Part shown: piece after piece, positions 1 to 5,341 of the stretch
Numbering within the stretch: position 1 is the stretch's first letter
How the letters are laid out: each line of letters opens with the position of its first letter
Assembly (NCBI GenBank): GCA_002720735.1
Contig: PBJN01000035.1
Span: 1-5,341 of the forward strand
DNA length: 5,341 nt
Direction of reading: 5' to 3'
From: Porticoccaceae bacterium
GTDB taxonomy: Bacteria > Pseudomonadota > Gammaproteobacteria > Pseudomonadales > Porticoccaceae
The notes under the pieces: model-generated
What the model was told of the DNA's origin: nothing
The model's input: only the letters and a program-made list of their open reading frames with translations
The model's database searches: none
Position numbers and translations under genes: made by a program

Positions 1-1
1 C

Positions 2-1858
2 GACTACGAGATTCAGGTGAGTGTCAGTGATGGGAAGGAGTCCGTGGCAAGAAGTGTTATTATTTCGGTATCAGATGTAAATGACGTACCTGCTGAGGCC
101 GGGTCAAGCAATTCGAGCGAGACATCACAAGGACCCGGTAGTAGTGAGACTTTGTTAGCATCCTGCTTCCAAACAAACAGAGATAATATTTCGCTGTGCC
201 AAGGCTCCTTTTCAAGTATCGATAGGAGTTTCTATGTATACGAACCAGACGCTTACGCAATTAACACAGATACCCATGTGTCCGCGTTACTCAGCCTCCA
301 TGGAGGTGGTGATTACGCAGAATATAATATCGACTATACCGGCTTCACAGGTCTAGCAGATCGTGACAACTTTCTCGTGATCTATCCGCAAGGCATTGCA
401 GATTCACAAAAAGGAACAACAGGATGGTATGCAGGGTATTCAGATGGCCTGGATACTATCGACGACACCGCTTTTTTCAGCGCCCTTATCGATTGGTTAG
501 GGCAGAACTACAGGGTCAACCTTGACCAAGTTTTCGTGACTGGCTTCTCTCAAGGGGCGCATATGAGTTATCAATTAGGCTGTGCGCTCAGCTCAAAGCT
601 CGCCGGCATTGCGGCAGTTGCCGGGTCGATGTCCACAGACACATATGACAGTTGTTCACCTTCAGTTCCAACGAATGTGATTCACATTCATGGAAATAAT
701 GACGTCAACCCTTACTCCATTTCCAGCGAAATATCGGTGGCTCCAGAGACAGCATTTGCCTTCTGGAGCGACTATAATCAGTGCTTAACTAATCAGCAGA
801 CAGCTCTAGCTGACATTAATGGAGATGGAGTGAGTGGAACGAATGACTCCTCAACAGGATGTTCGGGAGAGAGAAGTGTTCAGCTTTTAAGACTCGACAA
901 CTTTGGGCATGAATGGCCGAGCAACAGCAGCAGCTATGGGGGAAGCGATATTAATGCCAGCGATGTCATTTGGAGCTTTTTTAAACAATATGATATCGAT
1001 GGTAAAATTCCGAGCATTAGCGAAGATATCAGCCTATCTCAGTCAATATTCGCCTCTGGCCAGCTCAAGTACAGCAATGAAGAGTTTATTGGAAACGGAG
1101 AGATTGACGTCTACTACCATGTTCCCAGTGAAATCAGTGACTCGACACCGATATTATTCACTTTTCACGGTTTAAATAGGAACGCAGATGACTACAGAGA
1201 TGCAATGATATTAAAGGCGGATGAACTTGGCTTTATTGTTGTAGCACCGGAATTTTCAGATCAACTATTCCCTGGCGGAGACGGATATAACCTTGGAAAT
1301 GTATATATTGATGGAGATAACCCCAGCCCAAGCACTCTTAACGAGGAATCTGAATGGGCTTACTCATTAGTGGAGCCACTTTTTGATCACATGAAGCAAA
1401 TGACGGGTAATCTATCTACTCAATACTATGTGTTTGGTAATTCAGCTGGAGCACAATTCGCCCAGAGGCTTATGCTGTTTAAACCAGAGGCAAGAATTAA
1501 ACATGCAATAGTATCTGCTCCTGGCTGGTACACTACAATTGACGCGGGTACGGACTTCCCCTACGGATTAAATGCCAGCATTCTTGAAAGCTCTGATCTG
1601 GAGGGCTTATTCGCAAAAAACCTAACAATAACGGTGGGAGACAGTGATACGAGAACCGGGGGGAACGTAAGAAGTAACAATATCGTCAATAGACAAGGTG
1701 TTAACCGACTGGAGCGGGCACAGTATTTTTATGATCAAGCACGAGACCGTGCGACCGCGTTGAACACTCCATTTAACTGGACCTTTGTTATTCATGAAAA
1801 TATGGGGCATGATTTTGAGCAAGCCTCTAGCAAAGGTGCAGATATTCTTTTCCAGTAA
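2..1858 (+). CDS. Secreted/surface protein, C-terminal part: cadherin-like repeat end plus two tandem alpha/beta-hydrolase (PHB-depolymerase/feruloyl-esterase-like) domains
   Basis: Open from the first in-frame codon (bases 2-4) to TAA at 1856-1858, so the N-terminus lies upstream; 618 residues are visible (numbered from base 2). Residues 1-30 read like the last strands of a cadherin-type repeat, ending in the calcium-ligand motif DVNDVP. A Ser/Gly/Glu-rich linker follows (about 31-52). Hydrolase 1 (about 90-330) resembles the LpqC/Esterase_phd (CE1-like) family: oxyanion motif LHGGGD (99-104), nucleophile GFSQG (Ser183), Asp in HGNNDVNPY (Asp234), His in FGHEWP (His303). Paired Cys residues suggest disulfides, fitting export. 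Hydrolase 2 (about 367-618) has FHG (388-390), GNSAG (Ser481), GDSDT (Asp549) and MGHDF (His603), and belongs to a different branch of the fold. Family knowledge suggests cleavage of ester bonds in polyesters or feruloyl/acetyl-decorated polysaccharide; the substrate cannot be read from sequence. The secretion signal is not visible. Both triads look intact, so two active sites are likely. Confidence 0.9.
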   Translation, partial: DYEIQVSVSDGKESVARSVIISVSDVNDVPAEAGSSNSSETSQGPGSSETLLASCFQTNRDNISLCQGSFSSIDRSFYVYEPDAYAINTDTHVSALLSLHGGGDYAEYNIDYTGFTGLADRDNFLVIYPQGIADSQKGTTGWYAGYSDGLDTIDDTAFFSALIDWLGQNYRVNLDQVFVTGFSQGAHMSYQLGCALSSKLAGIAAVAGSMSTDTYDSCSPSVPTNVIHIHGNNDVNPYSISSEISVAPETAFAFWSDYNQCLTNQQTALADINGDGVSGTNDSSTGCSGERSVQLLRLDNFGHEWPSNSSSYGGSDINASDVIWSFFKQYDIDGKIPSISEDISLSQSIFASGQLKYSNEEFIGNGEIDVYYHVPSEISDSTPILFTFHGLNRNADDYRDAMILKADELGFIVVAPEFSDQLFPGGDGYNLGNVYIDGDNPSPSTLNEESEWAYSLVEPLFDHMKQMTGNLSTQYYVFGNSAGAQFAQRLMLFKPEARIKHAIVSAPGWYTTIDAGTDFPYGLNASILESSDLEGLFAKNLTITVGDSDTRTGGNVRSNNIVNRQGVNRLERAQYFYDQARDRATALNTPFNWTFVIHENMGHDFEQASSKGADILFQ

Positions 1859-1859
1859 A

Positions 1860-1927
1860 AAGTATACGGATCATTACTTGCAATAAATTACGGTTTGTTG
1901 TCCCAATATCCGCCGTATTATGTACTT
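1860..1927. terminator. Weak candidate bidirectional terminator in the convergent spacer
   Basis: The 79 bp between the two convergent stop codons contain an imperfect inverted repeat. AAGTATACGG (1860-1869) can pair with CCGTA (1913-1917) and TACTT (1923-1927), leaving a 5-base bulge and a loop of about 43 bases. A second, shorter pairing TACGG (1889-1893) with CCGTA (1913-1917) competes with it. Short A and T runs flank the outer arms on the sides expected for termination in either direction. The stems are AT-rich and the loop is long, so this is not a canonical intrinsic terminator. Position between converging genes is the main support. Confidence 0.25.
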
Positions 1928-1937
1928 CTTTAACTAA

Positions 1938-4900
1938 CTACTGAAGAGTAAATCTAATCCAGTTTAAATTCCACCCATCAGATCTCGCATTTATACGCAC
2001 CCGATGGCGCCCCGCAGTGAGGTTCAATGTCGTTGAAATTGTTATCCAGTTCTGCCAACCATCAGTCAATGGAACAATTTGCTGATCAAGCGCTTCATCG
2101 TCAATCATCATTTCAAAACTTCCACCTTCTCGTGCACTAGCTATCCGATACTCCACAAGATACTCTCCCATCTCTGCAGCATCGATTTCATACTCTAACC
2201 AATCGCCCTCGGAGATATAACCCACATTCTCCCCACCATTGACATCACCAGTGGACTCAGACTGAATACCGAGCATATCTGTGTACTCTTCAGCCTGAAT
2301 TATTCCGGGAACCGACACCACTGAGATACTCTCACCATCTTCGATTACAACCTCAACAAGACTCAGATCATTTAAAGCCTGACCAAGCCAGTCCATCCTC
2401 GCAGATAACCAAGCTTTCAAGTGATTTACCTCTTCAGTGTATGTGTCAAAAACCACCGGATTAGGCCAAACGTAGGAGCCAATTGTCGCCCACCTACTAT
2501 CATTCTCTTCTTGAGCCCACCTTAATTGCTCCGCGTACTCATCTATCTTATTGAGCAAAAAGTTCTGATTCCCCTTAAAAAACATAAATCTCTCTTTGAC
2601 CAACCTCACAAAGGAAGGATCTTGAAACAGCCGCTGATACCAAGCATGTTCTTTTATCCAATATCCGTCTGTATACCTGCTGTCCGCATAATCAACATTA
2701 CCAAATGAGAGATCAAAGTCCCAAAGTGGACCCATAGTAATTTTTCCACTAGGTACCAAATGTAAATACATACTAGAGTAGTTTCTAGAGTCGACATTTT
2801 TTGTTATCTCACTTATGAGATACCAATCAACAAAACTAGTCATGTCTATGTACTTAGAGTAACCCGCTGACTCAGACACAAATTCCGGGCCGTAAAGGGC
2901 CGATTCAAATTCCCTAAAAAAATCTCGAATGTATGCATATTCAACGCTAGTTTCGCTAATCTCAGGCTCTTTGATACTCATCAAAAAATTTTCAGCTTGG
3001 AAGACAACGTCCTCAGGTGTCAGGTGATCAGGAGTATCAATCTCAATAAGATATCCGTCATCACCGATATTTACCCGATTACTGCTCTCTTCAACCTTTT
3101 GAGAGATGTGGTAGGTACCCTGATACTGACCATTCAAATAAACCTCAGCAAACATTGAGTTGGGCGTCCACTCAAGGTCACTCAAATAACCTAGTTCGAA
3201 AGCCATCTTGTTTCTGAGCATTGTTTTGTCAGAGTACTCTGCTAAAAAGATCCATTTTCTGTCCTTGGGCATTCCCAAAAAGTTTACTTTGTCCTCAAAT
3301 TTCATCTGATATGGCTTTTTGGGATGAACATACCAAGTAGAATGCCCGCGACCTCTTATTTCTATATCAGTTGCTGAAAGATCTGGGGCCATCCGACCGC
3401 CGTCAACCGATGCGTAACCATCGACATAGTTCTCTTTAGAATCAATTGGTACCATTCCCTCAGTCGTGAGATAAATTATAGGCAAGCCCGTAAATCGAAT
3501 TAGGTCGACCTGATATACGTTACTTTGGCCATCTACATCAACAACTTGATACTCCACAATCGACGTAAAGTCGTTCGAAGTCTTTCCACTAATTTGCTGG
3601 ATTCCATTTTTAGTCAGTTCAAATCCATCATGAATTATCGTAGCGATAAGATCGGTAGTGGGTATATTATCGGCGATCCTTCCAGCTATTAAATTACTTG
3701 AGATATCCATTGTAATATCTTCATTTATATTGGGATTATTTTCTTTTAAGAAACTGAAGCTCGTTATCACAGGTGCTAGGCTTGACAGCCCCCATTGACT
3801 CATAGGACTATTTAGCCTTTCACTTAAATTAACGAAATAACTCTCATCGAGAGTGTCAGAGTTGCCTGGTGACTCCCAATCACCGGTAACATCACCAAGC
3901 AAAACACCTACAAGATTAATTTCGCTTTGGTCCACGTTCTCTAAGATAATATTTTCAATATCCCAGTTGACATTGGACCGAGATGTCGAGAAACCAGAGG
4001 TCTGTCCTGTAGTACTCCTATTTACAAAATCATAATTCTCATTTACAAAGACCCAGGAAGCAGAAATAGCATTCTCCAACCCGACGGCCATCTTTAAAAT
4101 CTCTAAGGCATCCGAGGAGGTTACCCTGCCATCACGATTAACGTCTGCTGCTATAAATTGATAAGGGGAAACCGGTAGCCGACCTTGGGGTCCCTCCAGG
4201 TCTGGGTCGTTATTGGGATTTATCCCAACAGCTATCTTTAGCGCAGCTAATGCATCCAAGGATGTTACGACAGCTGACTCATTTTCCTCTAAAACATCTT
4301 TGCTAATTTGTAATCGATTACTACCGTTAAGCGGCTCAGAAAACGCATATCTCCCAGCCGTATCAGAAGAGGCATCCTGTATTATTGTTTGAGCACTGCC
4401 TTCCGCAGGACTGGTTACAGTAAGCTCCACTGAGCTGATAAATTTATGGCTACCCCAATGATATATCACTCCGGATAGTGACTCAGTGCAATCTCCACAA
4501 TCCACCGAATTGTTTTGACCATTACTAACACTATTTTGGAAGTAAAGGTTATCTAGGAACACAGTTCCATCACCCTCCACCTTAAACTGGAATACCCGCG
4601 TCAGATCAACAACACTACTATATTCCGTCAAGGGAATGTTAACACTCACCCATTTACCCGTCTCCACCGGCAAACTATAGAAGGTCTCTTGCGGACCCGT
4701 GCTAATCAGGAAGAATTTAATCTCGGTAGAATCTGCAGTCCAAAAGTCAACATGCACACTCTCATATCCTGATACATCCTGCTCCGTTCCAACATCTGAC
4801 CCAATGTTTATTCCCTGGTAGTTCAGGCCCGAATACCTCAACACATTACCACCATCAATCGTCACTACACTCACAGCCGTGGCCTGACCCCAATTCGGAT

Positions 4901-5096
4901 TAAAGTTGGTACCTGCTAGATCTCTGTATGCATCACTAAATATCGATATCACATTCGAAGCACCCACTGTGGGTATCGGTGCAGATGAGGACGGTGAAGT
5001 TAGTGCAAAAGAACTTGAAGGAAGGATACAAAAAATTAAAACTGATGCACTCACTGACTTAAAAAAAATTGTTACTCCTTTACCAAAAGCAGTCAT
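1938..5096 (-). CDS. Secreted CotH kinase-domain protein with N-terminal carbohydrate-binding-like domain, dockerin-like cassette and C-terminal CBM6
   Basis: About 1052 residues from ATG at 5096; the frame stays open to a TTG at 5156, but the ATG gives a compact signal peptide (residues 1-31, hydrophobic SASVLIFCILP core, cleavage after SFA). Domains: carbohydrate-binding-like beta-sandwich (about 44-188), ending VFLDNLYF; prealbumin-like 'YHW' segment (about 206-270); dockerin-like pair (about 274-340), second loop canonical (ADVNRDGRVTSSDA), first loop degenerate; a closing GVLLGDVTGDW motif (398-408); Ig-like domain (about 441-536); CotH kinase domain (about 537-910) with IEIRGRGHSTW, KKPY, MLRNK, GQYQGTYHISQK, NVDSRN and MGPLWDFDLSFGN; CBM6 (about 926-1052) with GDWLEYEI and GWNLNWIRFTL. 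CotH of Bacillus spore coats is an atypical protein kinase; Asp769 and Asp793/Asp795 are likely catalytic and metal-binding residues by analogy. The protein is probably exported and glycan-binding; phosphorylation activity and its target are inference. It converges on the hydrolase gene. Confidence 0.92.
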   Translation of the reverse strand: MTAFGKGVTIFFKSVSASVLIFCILPSSSFALTSPSSSAPIPTVGASNVISIFSDAYRDLAGTNFNPNWGQATAVSVVTIDGGNVLRYSGLNYQGINIGSDVGTEQDVSGYESVHVDFWTADSTEIKFFLISTGPQETFYSLPVETGKWVSVNIPLTEYSSVVDLTRVFQFKVEGDGTVFLDNLYFQNSVSNGQNNSVDCGDCTESLSGVIYHWGSHKFISSVELTVTSPAEGSAQTIIQDASSDTAGRYAFSEPLNGSNRLQISKDVLEENESAVVTSLDALAALKIAVGINPNNDPDLEGPQGRLPVSPYQFIAADVNRDGRVTSSDALEILKMAVGLENAISASWVFVNENYDFVNRSTTGQTSGFSTSRSNVNWDIENIILENVDQSEINLVGVLLGDVTGDWESPGNSDTLDESYFVNLSERLNSPMSQWGLSSLAPVITSFSFLKENNPNINEDITMDISSNLIAGRIADNIPTTDLIATIIHDGFELTKNGIQQISGKTSNDFTSIVEYQVVDVDGQSNVYQVDLIRFTGLPIIYLTTEGMVPIDSKENYVDGYASVDGGRMAPDLSATDIEIRGRGHSTWYVHPKKPYQMKFEDKVNFLGMPKDRKWIFLAEYSDKTMLRNKMAFELGYLSDLEWTPNSMFAEVYLNGQYQGTYHISQKVEESSNRVNIGDDGYLIEIDTPDHLTPEDVVFQAENFLMSIKEPEISETSVEYAYIRDFFREFESALYGPEFVSESAGYSKYIDMTSFVDWYLISEITKNVDSRNYSSMYLHLVPSGKITMGPLWDFDLSFGNVDYADSRYTDGYWIKEHAWYQRLFQDPSFVRLVKERFMFFKGNQNFLLNKIDEYAEQLRWAQEENDSRWATIGSYVWPNPVVFDTYTEEVNHLKAWLSARMDWLGQALNDLSLVEVVIEDGESISVVSVPGIIQAEEYTDMLGIQSESTGDVNGGENVGYISEGDWLEYEIDAAEMGEYLVEYRIASAREGGSFEMMIDDEALDQQIVPLTDGWQNWITISTTLNLTAGRHRVRINARSDGWNLNWIRFTLQ

Positions 5097-5176
5097 GGCC
5101 GACTCAGAAATTCCTTTCAAAGCTAAAGTATATCCGAGCCTCTTTTCTGACGGCAATCAATCTTCGCAAGAAATCA

Positions 5177-5182
5177 CTCCTT
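5177..5182 (-). promoter_or_regulatory. Strong Shine-Dalgarno-like AAGGAG upstream of the CotH-domain gene, out of register with its frame
   Basis: On the minus strand AAGGAG sits 7 bases before a TTG at 5169-5167. That TTG opens a 21-codon frame ending at TGA 5106-5104, seven bases before the ATG at 5096; it is not in the frame of the large protein. For the in-frame TTG at 5156 the spacing is 20 bases, too far for normal use. The ATG at 5096 has only AAAGGAA (5117-5111) with a 14-base gap. The site therefore either serves a short leader frame coupled to the main gene or is fortuitous. Confidence 0.3.
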
Positions 5183-5234
5183 ACATAGGTTGTAGAATTT
5201 TAACAGACTATCGTCTACTCTACATAGTGACGCT

Positions 5235-5240
5235 AGAGGT
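5235..5240 (+). promoter_or_regulatory. Ribosome binding site of the partial gene at 5247
   Basis: AGAGGT lies 6 bases before the ATG at 5247. This is a good Shine-Dalgarno match at normal spacing, and it fixes the start of a gene that is otherwise seen for only 31 codons. Confidence 0.65.
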
Positions 5241-5246
5241 GTATAA

Positions 5247-5341
5247 ATGTCGGTATTTGACCAAAAACCAAAGTTGCTGTCTCTTCTACCAAAACTGGGC
5301 TATGCTGGAATAGAGATTTTGGCGCGATACCTTGTTTCTTC
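5247..5341 (+). CDS. N-terminal fragment of an unrecognised protein, cut by the window end
   Basis: ATG at 5247-5249 is preceded by AGAGGT at 6-base spacing, and the frame stays open through 31 codons to the last base. The visible peptide begins MSVFDQKPKLLSLLPKLGYA and continues GIEILARYLVS. The first residues are polar and basic; the stretch from about residue 10 is an amphipathic or moderately hydrophobic helix-like segment containing Lys and Arg. It does not look like a classical signal peptide. I do not recognise the family from so short a piece; the 'LPKLGY...ARY' style is loosely like the N-termini of some polysaccharide-related cytoplasmic enzymes, but this is not enough for a call. 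It is divergent from the CotH-domain gene and may share regulation with it. Reality of the gene rests on the ribosome binding site and the stop-free frame. Confidence 0.6.
   Translation, partial: MSVFDQKPKLLSLLPKLGYAGIEILARYLVS

Larger units (their letters stand above)
5097..5246. promoter_or_regulatory. Divergent intergenic region between the CotH-domain gene and the next gene
   Basis: These 150 bp lie between divergently read starts and should hold both promoters. For the rightward gene, TTAACA (5200-5205) followed 17 bases later by CATAGT (5223-5228) is the best sigma70-like pair, but it would leave a leader of only about a dozen bases. For the leftward gene, TAAAAT on the minus strand (5202-5197) is a possible -10 without a convincing -35. 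Small repeats are present: TGTAGA (5191-5196) inverted against TCTACA (5219-5224), and TACATAG repeated directly at 5182-5188 and 5221-5227. These could be operator half-sites, but repeats this short are expected by chance. The existence of regulatory function follows from gene orientation; the individual boxes are weak. Confidence 0.35.

Noticed and set aside
17..19. GTG at 17 as the start of the hydrolase gene
   Set aside because: The frame is open to the window edge and the upstream codons (bases 2-16) continue the cadherin-like strand; there is no ribosome binding site or signal peptide.
60..260. Minus-strand open frame of 66 codons; a similar one lies at 1622-1822
   Set aside because: Both are antisense shadows of the hydrolase gene, whose frame has clear motifs throughout.
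903..1175. Open frame of 90 codons on the plus strand
   Set aside because: It lies wholly inside the hydrolase coding region in another frame and has no family resemblance.
2526..2708. Plus-strand open frame of 60 codons; a similar one lies at 3853-4035
   Set aside because: Both are antisense shadows of the CotH-domain gene.
5019..5051. Lipoprotein signal (Cys23 in the signal peptide of the CotH-domain protein)
   Set aside because: The residue before the Cys is Phe (LIFC), which does not fit a lipobox; cleavage after SFA by signal peptidase I fits better.
5154..5156. TTG at 5156 as the start of the CotH-domain protein
   Set aside because: It directly follows an in-frame TGA with only a weak GAAG upstream, and it would add 20 polar residues before the signal peptide; the ATG at 5096 is preferred, though not proven.
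4906..5313. Open frame of 135 codons on the plus strand
   Set aside because: It starts at a TTG opposite the CotH protein's coding strand, is antisense to its signal peptide region, has low-complexity shadow-like composition, and overlaps in another frame the better-supported start at 5247.

Overview
The window looks like part of a bacterial chromosome carrying large, secreted, modular proteins. Base composition is moderate. The module mix (cadherin-like repeat, PHB-depolymerase/feruloyl-esterase-like hydrolases, carbohydrate-binding beta-sandwiches, dockerin-like repeats, CotH kinase domain, C-terminal CBM6) suggests a polysaccharide-degrading, probably aquatic or marine, Gram-negative bacterium such as a gammaproteobacterium. 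That placement is inferred from domain style only; no marker gene or RNA gene is present.

Layout. Bases 2-1858 (+) hold the C-terminal 618 residues of a protein whose start lies outside the window. It ends a cadherin-type repeat, passes through a Ser-rich linker, and carries two successive alpha/beta-hydrolase domains, each with a readable Ser-Asp-His triad. A short convergent spacer (1859-1937) follows, with only a weak, long-looped inverted repeat. Bases 1938-5096 (-) encode a complete secreted protein of about 1052 residues: signal peptide, N-terminal carbohydrate-binding-like domain, a 'YHW' prealbumin-like plus dockerin-like cassette, an Ig-like domain, a CotH-type atypical kinase domain and a C-terminal CBM6. 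A divergent regulatory spacer (5097-5246) separates it from the start of a third gene (5247 onward, +), which has a good ribosome binding site and is cut by the window edge after 31 codons.

How they may work together. Both large genes encode exported proteins fitted for the cell surface or extracellular space. One has two esterase-like catalytic domains on an adhesin-like scaffold. The other couples a possible extracellular kinase to sugar-binding modules. They converge, so they are not one operon, and a shared role in recognising or modifying polysaccharide is inferred from domain content and adjacency only. The most interesting features are the double-hydrolase architecture and the CotH domain placed between two sugar-binding modules with a half-degenerate dockerin-like unit. 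No insertion sequence, CRISPR array, tRNA or rRNA was seen.
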